Source: JBIOJM01 sp044450785
GTDB taxonomy: Bacteria; Planctomycetota; Planctomycetia; Isosphaerales; Isosphaeraceae
Reading direction: 5' to 3'
Assembly: GCA_044450785.1 (NCBI GenBank)
Contig: JBIOJM010000138.1
Span: 1 to 23,917, forward strand
DNA length: 23,917 bases
A program made the position numbers and the translations under genes. Shown here piece by piece: positions 1-7,831 of this stretch. Under the pieces are notes generated by a model that saw nothing but the letters and a program-made list of their open reading frames with translations, did not search any database and had not been told where the DNA came from. Numbering within the stretch: position 1 is the stretch's first letter; the number at the start of each line of letters is the position of its first letter.

Positions 1-276
1 GCCAAGTCTGGGTATTCGGGTATCAGACTGGTAGCGCTTTCGGTAGCGCGCACGGGACGCGGACAGACGTTTGCTGTCGCACCCTGGCGGAGATCAGACT
101 TGCCATGATGCGACGCAACTCCCTTGCAATCAGGGGGTTTAGCCGAGCTCGGCGCGAGTAGTTGGCTACTTGACGGTGATGTTCTAGGCTTAATGTCAAT
201 CGGCAAGGAGAGGAAACCGCGACGGTTGGTTTCAGAAGTCCACTGCGATTGGTCGCTTTCGAGAGAGTGAACTACG
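1..276. other. Upstream non-coding stretch, nothing recognised
   Basis: No supported gene. One plus-strand frame is open from the window edge to about 163, but the short peptide resembles nothing I recognise, so it is either the tail of an unrecognised upstream gene or noise. The leader of the 277 gene contains a purine-rich stretch around 207-215 and a weak GAGAG purine run about 10 bases before the start codon. I see no convincing promoter or terminator. Confidence 0.4.
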
Positions 277-2190
277 ATGATGAACAAGGTGGATTCGAAG
301 AAACCCCGCAAGATCGGACCCACGATCGAGGCCCTTGAAAACCGCAATCTCCTGACGGTTCTACCGGTTCACGGGATTCGCTCCTCTGTGATCCAAGCCG
401 TACTTAAGCCGATGATTGAAATTCGCAGTATTATGCGTCACGATAGCGTCGGCACCACGGCGGCATTGAAGGTTGGCGGTCTTGACTGGAAGCTGAAGTC
501 ATCGCGCGCCGCGCAGGTGTCGACCAAAATCGCTTCTCCTCTAGTCCGGCTTGGGTCTCGGCGGCCCTCGTACGACATCGCGATTCATTTTTCCTATGTG
601 GGGTCACCTGGGAACTCATCCGTCGCGATCAACGGTTTTGTGCCACCGTCGAGAGCCACGGTGCCGGCACAGTCTCCTGATGGTGCAGCCTATCAAACCA
701 TAGGCGGCGTTCCGTACGTCTACGGCATCGGCCAGACGGAGATCACCGCCGGGCAATACGTCACCTTTCTGAACAAGGTCGACCCGAACGGTGACAATCC
801 CGTTCAGCCCTTCACCGGGATCAGGCTATGGGTGAACGCCTTTTCGCCGGTGCTCAATCCGTTTTCAGGCGAGATCAACCTGGTGGTGAATGCCACACCT
901 GGCACTCATTATCAGTTGGCTGCAAGTTACTGGGGTGACAAGCCCCTCGTGAATGGGAACCTCTTCGACTTCGCCTATTTCGTGAACAGCCTCTATAACG
1001 GATCCACTGTGGCGATCGACAATCGTCGAGGCACGAGCCCGGTCGGCATTCACGTGCATTTGCAGACGCGATACGTAAAGTTATCAACAAACATCTCGAC
1101 CGGCATGTACGATCTGCAAGATTCGTCTTACCCTTTCTTCCAACGTCTCGACACCTCCGGCTATGTGATTCCCAGCGAGAACGAATGGGTGAAGGCGGCT
1201 TACTATTCTCCATTTGCCGCCGGTAATGGCACCAATTATTACTATTACCCCACGGTCAGCAACACCCCACCCACCGCCCTTCAAACGGGGAGCCCCAACC
1301 CGACGGTGGATAGCCTGGGGAATGTGATCGAGTCCAATCTGGTGCCCGGGGTTGCCTACTCCAACTACGACCAGACAGTGATCTGGCAGCCGCCATATGA
1401 CCCCCAATCGCCCGTTAACGGCGCGAATGTTGTCAGCGTGGGGGAAGACCACACACCCTCACCCTGGCTCACCTATGACCAGGGAGGCAACGTCGTGGAG
1501 TACACCGACACCGTCGCCACCCCCGTGGCTGGTGTGGCCAATCCACATAATCTGCCGGTGTTCGTCAAGGTTCATGGCGGCATCGCCAACGACACCACCT
1601 ACCAACTTTGGCTCACAGCGACTGGCACCTCCGATCCCTATGGACAAGACCTCGGGCAAACCGATACCCAAGGTGGGGCACGGTTCGGCTTTTTGCCGAA
1701 TGCGCACACGCACGAGTTGATTCGTAGCTCCAAGCGGGTCTCGTCATCGACGCTCGCGAAGCCGCTGACGAGCACTGGGCTCGTTTACCGGCTGGACAAT
1801 CTGAACACCCTGGACACCTTCTACACCGCCGACCTTACGAAGGCCATCAGCCTGGCAAATGACCATTCCACCTATGTGTTCCTCGGCGCGAGCTTCAAGC
1901 AGCCGGCCCACGCCGGCGCCAAGCCGGTGTACGGCTTCCTGGATACCACCAACCGCACACAATTCTACACAATCGACCCGAGAGAGGCCGCCGTTGTCTC
2001 GGCAAACCCCCGATTCTCCAGCGAGGGAATCGGATTCACGGCTCTTCCTCCCAATGTCGGATCCACCAACTTTCGGCGATTCTTCAACTCGGAAACCGGT
2101 GCTTATGCATATTCCGCTGCCAACGCAGATGTGCAGTTCTTTACTTCCCGAGGTTACAAGTTCGATGGCTACGCTTGGTCGGTAAACTAG
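277..2190 (+). CDS. Secreted SUMF1-fold protein with C-terminal DUF5648 domain and LEPR-XLL-like N-terminus
   Basis: The 637-residue protein starts with a basic N-terminus and a motif (ALENRNLLTV, about residues 19-28) resembling the LEPR-XLL motif found near the N-terminus of large planctomycete surface proteins. A formylglycine-generating-enzyme/SUMF1-like domain follows (about 140-490): TEITAGQYVTFLN, then IPSENEWVKAAYYSP, then TYDQGGNVVEYTD, then VHGGIAND match the family's order of conserved blocks. The C-terminal 140 residues (from LVYRLDNLN) show the aromatic FYT and YGF repeats of DUF5648, a presumed surface or binding module. The protein has no cysteine at all, so the copper/catalytic cysteines of true formylglycine-generating enzymes are missing. 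It is therefore probably not a sulfatase activator, but a structural or binding protein using that fold. It stands alone, with no sulfatase nearby. ATG-ATG start; the second Met is an equally good start. Confidence 0.8.
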   Translation: MMNKVDSKKPRKIGPTIEALENRNLLTVLPVHGIRSSVIQAVLKPMIEIRSIMRHDSVGTTAALKVGGLDWKLKSSRAAQVSTKIASPLVRLGSRRPSYDIAIHFSYVGSPGNSSVAINGFVPPSRATVPAQSPDGAAYQTIGGVPYVYGIGQTEITAGQYVTFLNKVDPNGDNPVQPFTGIRLWVNAFSPVLNPFSGEINLVVNATPGTHYQLAASYWGDKPLVNGNLFDFAYFVNSLYNGSTVAIDNRRGTSPVGIHVHLQTRYVKLSTNISTGMYDLQDSSYPFFQRLDTSGYVIPSENEWVKAAYYSPFAAGNGTNYYYYPTVSNTPPTALQTGSPNPTVDSLGNVIESNLVPGVAYSNYDQTVIWQPPYDPQSPVNGANVVSVGEDHTPSPWLTYDQGGNVVEYTDTVATPVAGVANPHNLPVFVKVHGGIANDTTYQLWLTATGTSDPYGQDLGQTDTQGGARFGFLPNAHTHELIRSSKRVSSSTLAKPLTSTGLVYRLDNLNTLDTFYTADLTKAISLANDHSTYVFLGASFKQPAHAGAKPVYGFLDTTNRTQFYTIDPREAAVVSANPRFSSEGIGFTALPPNVGSTNFRRFFNSETGAYAYSAANADVQFFTSRGYKFDGYAWSVN

Positions 2191-2351
2191 CCTGGATTCG
2201 CACGAAGGGAAAACCGTCTAACAAGATATAGGCAGTTGAAGACACCCAAGGCCGTTGAAGACAAAGTGGTTGAGCCAGGTCGCTCTGGGGTTGGCCCCCA
2301 AGAGCTCCCACAGAGCCCGACTTCCCCAACCAAGGCATCGGGCCCGTCATT

Positions 2352-3869
2352 TCACGTACTCAACGAAGCGACGGACCCTCGCAAACCCTCGGCCGGTCTC
2401 CGTTCTTTCGTCCGGTCGGCCCTACCGGCGAGAGTCGGGTTCAATCCGGATCGCCCGCCAGCACAAACGCCGCCCAGAAGGTTCGCGTAGAACCGTCGCA
2501 TCAGCAGGGCCGTCGCCGTGTCGTCGACCTTCCAGAGCGACAGGCACACGCTCCGCGTGCCCGACATCAAGAGGGCCTGTGTAAACCCCACAAAGCCCTC
2601 GCCGCCGGCGTCACGGCCCAGGGCGGTCTCGCACGCCGAGAGCGTCACCAGCTCGGCCTTCAGGTCCCAGCCGCGCTGGATCTCGCGCACCGACAGCCGG
2701 CCGTCCAAGACTGGCTGGTGGCTCAGGGCCTGTTGCAGCGGGTCGGGCAATCCGGTCTGGGTCAGGATCACCGCCGAGCGCGCGGGAACGGCTTCGTCGA
2801 TCACGCCATGCGTCGCCAGGTGGATGAAGCCATACCGCCCCAGCTCGCCCGAGGCGGCCAGGCGGTCCAGCTCGGGCTCACTCGCCTCGGTCCCGAGCAG
2901 GGTCCGGGTGGGCCGATCGTCGGATTTGAAGAGCCGGGCGAGCGCCTCGGCCTCATATCGCGTGCCTGGCAAGGGATCGAAATTCTCGTCACCTCCCCGC
3001 GCCGCCACAAGCACCTGTTGCAGCTTGCGTTGCTCGGCGATCGCGACCGGTGCCGGCCGGGGGTCGAGCACGACGCCGAGCTTGCCGGGGGCCAAGTCTC
3101 GTCGGGACGGCAGGCCGTCTCTCCAAACGTCGACGCCAATCGGCTTGTCGCCCTCGGCAACAACCTTCAGGTCGTCCTTCTGGTTCAGCGCGCTGCCGTT
3201 GTAGGCGAGCAAGACGTCTCCCGGCTTCAGGCCGTGGGTTGCGGCGTTCGAGCCGGGTGCGACCACGTTGACCAGCAGGCCGTGATCGGGCAGCGGCTTG
3301 GGGCCGCTCGACTTCTCGGCTCGCTCGTAGACCGGGTCGCCAAGGGCCAGCAGGCCGGCATGACGGTCGGGCCGGGGCTGCTCCCGCAGGTACTTGAAGA
3401 CCGTGGCGGACGGGGCATAGCTCACCGTCCGGGTATCGTCGGGGGCCAGCAGCGCCTCGACCGGGATGCCCGCCATGGCCCGGGAGGGAAGGATGACGAG
3501 TCTCCGCGCCGGAGGCTGGCCGTCGGCGGTGGCACCCAGCGATTTGGCCAGCGGCTCGAGCCGCTGGGTGCGTAATCGCTCGACGAGCGGCCGCAGGTCT
3601 GCCGTACCGGCGCCGGGGCGCGTCCGCAGCTCCGTCCGGACTCGGGCTGCGAGCACGGTGTCGTCCTTGGTCCAGAGCCCGTCCGGACCGGTTCCCGGGA
3701 GCGGGATCCAGGCCGGGACGCCCCGGGAGCGGACGACCACACCCCAGTGCTCGCCGTCGGGGTCGGCCGCGTTCGGTCCCGCTGGTGCGATATCGACCCA
3801 GGCCACCAGGGCGGCATCGGCGGCCAGCGCGGCCTGGATTTCGTTCAGCCTGGCGACCTGGCCGGCCAT
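2352..3869 (-). CDS. CHAT domain protein (3' half of a frameshifted TPR-CHAT gene), with PDZ insert
   Basis: This 505-residue frame holds a caspase-like CHAT protease domain. The predicted catalytic His is in HLATHG (H354) and the Cys in LSACETALG (C413), followed by the usual GFTQALLMSG and LWKVDD blocks. A PDZ-like domain (about residues 192-268, GLKPGDVLLAYNG) sits between the N-terminal part of CHAT and the catalytic part. The first ATG has no clear ribosome binding site and would be internal in an intact gene. The preceding TPR frame continues straight into this one if one copy of the 19-bp duplication at 3971-4008 is removed. The normal C-terminal sequence is also lost: after FYANLLG the frame runs into about 40 unrelated residues, while the family-like ending WAAFVLAGDPD-stop is left in another frame at 2441-2476. 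The domain itself is clear; whether it is translated is doubtful. Confidence 0.8.
   Translation of the reverse strand: MAGQVARLNEIQAALAADAALVAWVDIAPAGPNAADPDGEHWGVVVRSRGVPAWIPLPGTGPDGLWTKDDTVLAARVRTELRTRPGAGTADLRPLVERLRTQRLEPLAKSLGATADGQPPARRLVILPSRAMAGIPVEALLAPDDTRTVSYAPSATVFKYLREQPRPDRHAGLLALGDPVYERAEKSSGPKPLPDHGLLVNVVAPGSNAATHGLKPGDVLLAYNGSALNQKDDLKVVAEGDKPIGVDVWRDGLPSRRDLAPGKLGVVLDPRPAPVAIAEQRKLQQVLVAARGGDENFDPLPGTRYEAEALARLFKSDDRPTRTLLGTEASEPELDRLAASGELGRYGFIHLATHGVIDEAVPARSAVILTQTGLPDPLQQALSHQPVLDGRLSVREIQRGWDLKAELVTLSACETALGRDAGGEGFVGFTQALLMSGTRSVCLSLWKVDDTATALLMRRFYANLLGGVCAGGRSGLNPTLAGRADRTKERRPAEGLRGSVASLST
2441..2476 (-). pseudogene. Stranded original C-terminus of the CHAT gene
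   Basis: Read on the minus strand, these bases encode WAAFVLAGDPD followed by TGA, which from memory is the typical ending of planctomycete TPR-CHAT proteins. The CHAT frame in use here is shifted relative to it and reads through to a stop at 2352. Just upstream, the codons for NLLG and for the expected FW-A-A share the bases TTCTGGGC. This suggests a deletion between short direct repeats that removed the segment normally lying between the two motifs and broke the frame. Confidence 0.6.
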
Positions 3870-3903
3870 TGGGCCGTGATCCTGGCCGAGCTTGGTCTGG
3901 AAC

Positions 3904-4851
3904 TCACCCAGGGCGATGCTGGCCAGCTCGCGCTGACGGCGCTGTTCCGCGAACCGCTTGGCCCGCCCGGCCTGGTCGAGGTCCTTGGGCCTGGTCGAGG
4001 TCCTTGGGCCTGGTCTCCACCAGCCGGTCGAGCCGCTCCAGTGCGGCGGTCAATTCGCGGAGGCGGGCTCGCTCGGCGGGTGAGAGCCGCCGGTCCTGGC
4101 GGGCGGCGAGCTCGTCAAGCAAGCCGCGGCCCAGGTCTTCCTCGAGCGGCTGCCACGCCTCGGCCGGCTGACCGAGCCGGGCCAGCACCGCGGCCAGGGC
4201 GGGGCGTACAGACTCCTTAGACCCGTCAGCGCGCTCGAGGCCAGTGAAGGCGATCCGGAGCCGGGCCGCATCCAGGCTCTTCACCGCACGCAGCCATCGG
4301 TCGCGCGCCTGGGCGTACTTCCTCTGGGCGTTGAGGTTCGACGCCAGCTTGTTGTAGCACGCGGCGGTGTATGGGTGTTCGTCGGTAAGCAGGCGGCGGT
4401 TAATCTCCAGCGCCTTCTGAAACAGCGGATGGGCCTCGGCGTGCTTCCCCTGGGCGAAGAGGGTTTCCGCTTGTTCATACAGGGTCTGCGCCGATTGGTA
4501 GGCGACTCGATCCTCATGCGGCATCGCGGCCACTCGCCTGAACGCCTTGAGACGCCACTCCTCGGTCACCGTCTCGAAGTGCTTTGGCCCCTGGACCCGC
4601 GTCCGCAAGCCGAGCAGTTCCTCTGCCCTGGCAATCGCCTGGTCCCAGCGATCGGCCTTCAGCACCGCATCGATGGCCTTGTCGAGTTTCTCCGCGCGCT
4701 TGGCGTCGTCGCCGCTGAACCTTCGCAATCCCGCTGCCAATGGCTGCGCTTCCTTCGGGGGCGTGGTCTGGGCGGTCGCGGGCAAGCCCGGGATTTCGAG
4801 CCCTAACGCGATCAGCAGCCCCAACCGGAACACGACGCGAAGAGCTTTCAT
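3904..4851 (-). CDS. Secreted TPR protein (5' half of a frameshifted TPR-CHAT gene)
   Basis: An upstream ATG in frame at 5091 exists, but the better start is 4851. It follows a purine-rich AGGACGAGG site and opens a clear signal peptide (MKALRVVFRLGLLIALG, probable cleavage after ATA at residue 27). The mature part has helical repeats of the CHAT-associated TPR type (about residues 105-190, with ALEINRRLLTDEHPYTAACY). A linker (LEEDLGRGLLDELAARQDRRLSP split over about residues 220-250) then normally leads into CHAT. At KDLDQA the frame enters a 19-bp duplication and leaves the conserved sequence, ending in about 25 aberrant residues. Without the extra copy the sequence would continue AGRAKRFAEQRRQRELASI and into the CHAT half. 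It probably has fewer TPR units than its relatives. I infer a decayed gene, or one switched off by slippage. Confidence 0.75.
   Translation of the reverse strand: MKALRVVFRLGLLIALGLEIPGLPATAQTTPPKEAQPLAAGLRRFSGDDAKRAEKLDKAIDAVLKADRWDQAIARAEELLGLRTRVQGPKHFETVTEEWRLKAFRRVAAMPHEDRVAYQSAQTLYEQAETLFAQGKHAEAHPLFQKALEINRRLLTDEHPYTAACYNKLASNLNAQRKYAQARDRWLRAVKSLDAARLRIAFTGLERADGSKESVRPALAAVLARLGQPAEAWQPLEEDLGRGLLDELAARQDRRLSPAERARLRELTAALERLDRLVETRPKDLDQAQGPRPGRAGQAVRGTAPSARAGQHRPG
3971..4008. repeat. Perfect 19-bp tandem duplication causing a frameshift
   Basis: The unit CCTGGTCGAGGTCCTTGGG occurs twice with no gap (3971-3989 and 3990-4008), followed by 7 more matching bases. Nineteen is 1 modulo 3, and the TPR and CHAT frames are offset by exactly 1. 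Removing one copy therefore joins both reading frames into one protein. Confidence 0.95.
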
Positions 4852-5380
4852 GATGGGCCTCGTCCTGTGTCGGGCGATCGGTGTCGGATGATTGAAACGA
4901 TACCGGTTTTCGCCACTCGAAGATATGCGGCGCTTACCCCTGCCCATCGTCCACCAGTTCATCGTCGCCTCGTTTTTCTCGCGAGAGCTCGTCCGAACGA
5001 CAGCAGGCGTCGTTTCGTGGTCCGTGTCATGCGTCCGGCCAAGGATCTTGGTCGATTGCGACCGTCCCATCGTTACGCTTGATCCCGACACGCCAACGCC
5101 TCGACGTGCTCAGACAATTGTCGTCCACAGCCCGGCGTCACAATAGCGTGCTAGGTGCCCGACGTTCATCGTGGCAACAATGACCTGATCACCAGGTTGG
5201 CCGATCGGGGCCGCACAGGCCGCCAGGATGACGTCGGCGTCGAGGGCGTCGGGCGAAGCGGTGGGAATGCCGCGCTGGCATGCGTCAGCCCAGCACTAGG
5301 CAGCCTGACGCCACTCCGCTGTGGTCGTGAGGACGTAGATCAGCCCGCCGGTCGTGACCAAGATCATCTTCCCGGAAGAC
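4852..5380. other. Sparse region, no supported gene
   Basis: About 530 bases downstream of the 80-residue minus-strand gene and upstream of the TPR-CHAT gene on the same strand. The possible N-terminal extension of the TPR frame (to 5091) lacks a signal peptide or family resemblance and is treated as untranslated leader. I see no RNA gene, repeat or convincing promoter. Confidence 0.4.
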
Positions 5381-5623
5381 TCAGTAGCATCCGTTGAACA
5401 CCGGCCGATGAGGACGGAGTTCGTCGATCGCCTTCAACCACTCCTCGTCGGGAAGATCGTTTGGGTCGTCGGGAATCTGTTCGATCTCGTCGATCCGACG
5501 CAAGGCGGACTCTATGTCCTGGCGATGCTCCTCCTCGCTCATCACCCGCAGCTTTCCGTCCGGACCCAGTCCCGAAGGCGGAATAGGTCCAATCTTTCTG
5601 TCGAAGATTCTTTGCGCCATCAT
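5381..5623 (-). CDS. Small acidic hypothetical protein (80 aa)
   Basis: I do not recognise this family. The gene is supported by a strong Shine-Dalgarno site (AAAAGGAG, 9 bases before ATG-ATG) and by sensible composition: a basic N-terminus (MMAQRIFDRKIGP), a proline/glycine segment, then an acidic, probably helical stretch (SEEEHRQDIESALRRIDEIE), an aspartate-rich turn (DDPNDLPDEEW) and the ending RPVFNGCY. There is no signal peptide or membrane segment, so it should be cytosolic. It stands alone in poorly coding DNA. Small size and acidity would fit an antitoxin or a regulatory partner, but no toxin gene is visible beside it, so no function is proposed. Confidence 0.55.
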   Translation of the reverse strand: MMAQRIFDRKIGPIPPSGLGPDGKLRVMSEEEHRQDIESALRRIDEIEQIPDDPNDLPDEEWLKAIDELRPHRPVFNGCY

Positions 5624-6094
5624 CGCTACGATCTCCTTTTACAAAACAGAAGGCGTGACGGCAAACCGGGAAAGGCTGCGGCTCACCACGGCGTTGAGCA
5701 AAGATCTCTATCGGAAGAGGCCGGGCAACGCCCCGAATCCCGAACGTCCCATCACAGAAATTGCGCTGGAAAGGACGGGCACTGCAGCCCCAGATCGGTT
5801 GGTTCTTCTTAAGGAACGACAGGCACTGCAACGGCTTACCGGCACCTGGTACGTGGCTCGGTCCGAGCTCGAACACTTTGGCTCGCGCTAATGAGATCTG
5901 CCGAGCCCAGACATTGCCGAGAGATCGGAACCGTTTCGCTATACACAAGTTATGATTGCGTGCATCATCCGCGCCTCGTAACGGCTGGCGTTCCGATGCC
6001 TGTCCTTTGCACTCCTTTCTGCTCGAGCGCCTCGCTATCGGAAATCTTGATGCGAACTCGCGACAAGCGCGCTGTATTCAATGGGACTTGAGAT
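5624..6094. other. Sparse region next to tRNA, no supported gene
   Basis: Frames open on both strands here (for example 5514-5891 plus and 5364-5948 minus), but none has a ribosome binding site, domain or convincing composition. The stretch lies immediately beyond the 3' end of tRNA-Val. I see no repeat of the tRNA 3' end in it, so nothing marks it as an integrated element. Confidence 0.4.
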
Positions 6095-6168
6095 TGGGCG
6101 ATGAGGGATTCGAACCCCCGACATCCTGCGTGTAAAGCAGGCGCTCTAACCAACTGAGCTAATCGCCC
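6095..6168 (-). tRNA. tRNA-Val (anticodon TAC)
   Basis: On the minus strand a 74-base cloverleaf folds fully. The acceptor stem GGGCGAT pairs with ATCGCCC, and the unpaired discriminator base is A. The D arm contains the typical AGCTCAGTTGGTTAGAGC, the anticodon stem is CCTGC/GCAGG around loop TTTACAC (anticodon TAC), and the T arm carries GGTTCGAATCC. CCA is not encoded. Anticodon TAC reads GTA and, when modified, other valine codons. Confidence 0.95.
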
Positions 6169-6335
6169 GCGCCGAATCCCGAGTCTTACGGCCCCGCGGC
6201 AATGGATTCGCTCCGGCTGCTCCGATTATAGCCGCGAGGCCGCTTGACGGAACGACCTCTTTCGACGAAGCAGCAAGACCGCGGCTGTCTGCCTCCCCTG
6301 CTCCGCGGACGACCCGCTTCATCGGGCGCACGGGG

Positions 6336-7397
6336 TTATTGGGTGCTGGAGCCGTCGTGGAGCGAGCGCGGTGGCTGGGGCGCCTCAGTGGATGAAGAAT
6401 CCGAAGGTGACGGAGATGGCGCCAACGGCGTTTTCACGTCTTTGACATCCGACCCGGGGACGATTCGCCGGAGCGCCACGACCTTCCAGCCCGTGTCGAT
6501 CCCTTCGAGCTGGAATCGCACGAGCGTGAGCCGGAGCCGCGTGGGAGGATCGCCGAGCGAGGCCAGCCGATCCGTGACCGTCGCGGTGATCTCCGCCCGC
6601 TCGTAGATGAACGGGCCGTCCGCCTTGAGGGTCTGAAACGGGCGTTTGAGCAGGGCGTCCCAGTTTTTTGCGGAGCCGGCGACCTCGAGCGCGAGTGCCT
6701 TCGCCGCTTCCGGCAACGGAGGCTTGGCCGACTCGACGAGCAGCTTGTAGCTCGGCAGGATGCGTTTGGGAGCGAGCGCTCCTTCCGCCAGCTCGGTGAA
6801 CACCTTGCCGAACTGCTCGGCGGCGTCGAAGATGTCGTTCGGATCCCCGCTCTGCATCTTCTTGTACATTCCGGATTTCTCGGCGTTTTCCTTGGCCGCG
6901 TGGAGCGCGTCCAACGTCTCGGCCGCCGGGCCCAGCGGGTTCTTGGGCGTGAATCGGCCCGCGCCGGCATCGTAGACATACTCGGCCTCGATCCGGGCAT
7001 GGAGCTCGCCCAGCGGCGCGAACGAGGCCTTGAGGCGATGATCGCGGGCCCGGTCCCGCCGCACGCTCCGGACCGAGCGGATCGCCGGCGGCTCATCGAG
7101 CGTCGCCAGGCGCCGCGCGGCCTCGGCATCCTGGGCGGCCAGCGCTTTCAGGTAATCCTCGGCGACCCGCTCGACCGGGTCCGATTTCCGAGGGTTGAGC
7201 CGCGGCCAGGCAACCATGACGCCGATGCCCGCGACCGCGACCACGATCAAAAAGCCCAGCCCAAACCAGAGCCAGCGTCGCGAGGATGCAACCCGCGCCT
7301 CCGGCGCGCTGACGAAGACCGACGGCTCGGCGCTCGGCGCAACGATGCCGGAAGACTCGCGGAGCCGCCGGCCGGGTTCGCGGGGTGTCTGGCTCAT
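6336..7397 (-). CDS. Single-pass membrane protein of unknown function (353 aa)
   Basis: I chose the ATG at 7397 (MSQTPREPGRR) rather than the in-frame ATG at 7466. It lies one base after the stop of the preceding gene and has an AAGGA site 11 bases upstream, inside that gene. The protein has a basic, proline-rich cytosolic N-terminus of about 42 residues, one membrane helix (about 43-64), then a roughly 290-residue soluble part containing KYLKA-like and MYKKMQSGDPNDIFDAAEQ helical sections and ending in a Ser/Pro-rich tail. The final globular part (about 265-325: RLRLTLVRFQLEGIDTGWK) resembles the strand-rich closing part of NTF2-like or 'lumazine-binding' folds by eye only. The gene is translationally coupled to the 138-residue membrane protein. 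No enzymatic motif is visible. Confidence 0.7.
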   Translation of the reverse strand: MSQTPREPGRRLRESSGIVAPSAEPSVFVSAPEARVASSRRWLWFGLGFLIVVAVAGIGVMVAWPRLNPRKSDPVERVAEDYLKALAAQDAEAARRLATLDEPPAIRSVRSVRRDRARDHRLKASFAPLGELHARIEAEYVYDAGAGRFTPKNPLGPAAETLDALHAAKENAEKSGMYKKMQSGDPNDIFDAAEQFGKVFTELAEGALAPKRILPSYKLLVESAKPPLPEAAKALALEVAGSAKNWDALLKRPFQTLKADGPFIYERAEITATVTDRLASLGDPPTRLRLTLVRFQLEGIDTGWKVVALRRIVPGSDVKDVKTPLAPSPSPSDSSSTEAPQPPRSLHDGSSTQ

Positions 7398-7398
7398 G

Positions 7399-7815
7399 TC
7401 AGGGGCGTTCCTTATGGGTTGTTCGATCCGTAGAGGATTGCTTGGCTTCAAGCGCCTTGACCGCACGCACCAGAGCCGGAATCACATGCTGCTCGATCAG
7501 CTCGTTCGTCCGCCAGGAGGCCTCGGCACCGTCCGCCAACACGTCGACGAGCTCGGCCGCCACCTTGATCAAGCGGCCGGCCACCCATCCCGCGAAGCCG
7601 CAGCCCCCCAGAGCCAGCAGGGCCACAAGCCCCATCACCTGACGCTCGCCCCAGGTAAACTGCGTGTCGGATAACAGCGACCGCGACTGGTCCAGGAAGA
7701 TGCCAAGACCCAGGGTCAGGAACCCCACCTGGACGAGTGGTGCCAGAATGGCGAGCGTGCGCCGGCCACGCCGCAGCTCTTGATACCGAGATCGTTCGAG
7801 TGAAGTTCGCGTCAT
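7399..7815 (-). CDS. Two-pass membrane protein of unknown function (138 aa)
   Basis: The protein has two hydrophobic helices (about residues 20-41 and 58-81) joined by a short loop. A predicted cytosolic helical tail (VAAELVDVLADGAEASWRTN onwards) ends in a charged segment. The stop codon is separated from the start of the next gene by a single base, so the two are very probably co-translated and may form one membrane complex. The ATG at 7815 has only a weak upstream purine stretch. It lies 16 bases after the four-copy hairpin repeat, so the repeat is in its leader if transcription starts further upstream. I do not recognise the family. Confidence 0.65.
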   Translation of the reverse strand: MTRTSLERSRYQELRRGRRTLAILAPLVQVGFLTLGLGIFLDQSRSLLSDTQFTWGERQVMGLVALLALGGCGFAGWVAGRLIKVAAELVDVLADGAEASWRTNELIEQHVIPALVRAVKALEAKQSSTDRTTHKERP

Positions 7816-7831
7816 GGATCACCAAGGTACG

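Noticed and set aside
3971..4008. Programmed ribosomal frameshift site joining TPR and CHAT
   Set aside because: No slippery heptamer or downstream structure is evident, and the exact tandem duplication explains the frame change fully.
5514..5891. Plus-strand frame of 125 codons in the sparse region
   Set aside because: No ribosome binding site, no domain I recognise, and it overlaps the better-supported 80-residue gene on the other strand.
5364..5948. Minus-strand frame of 194 codons
   Set aside because: It is in a different frame from the 80-residue gene, which has a strong Shine-Dalgarno site; composition is shadow-like.
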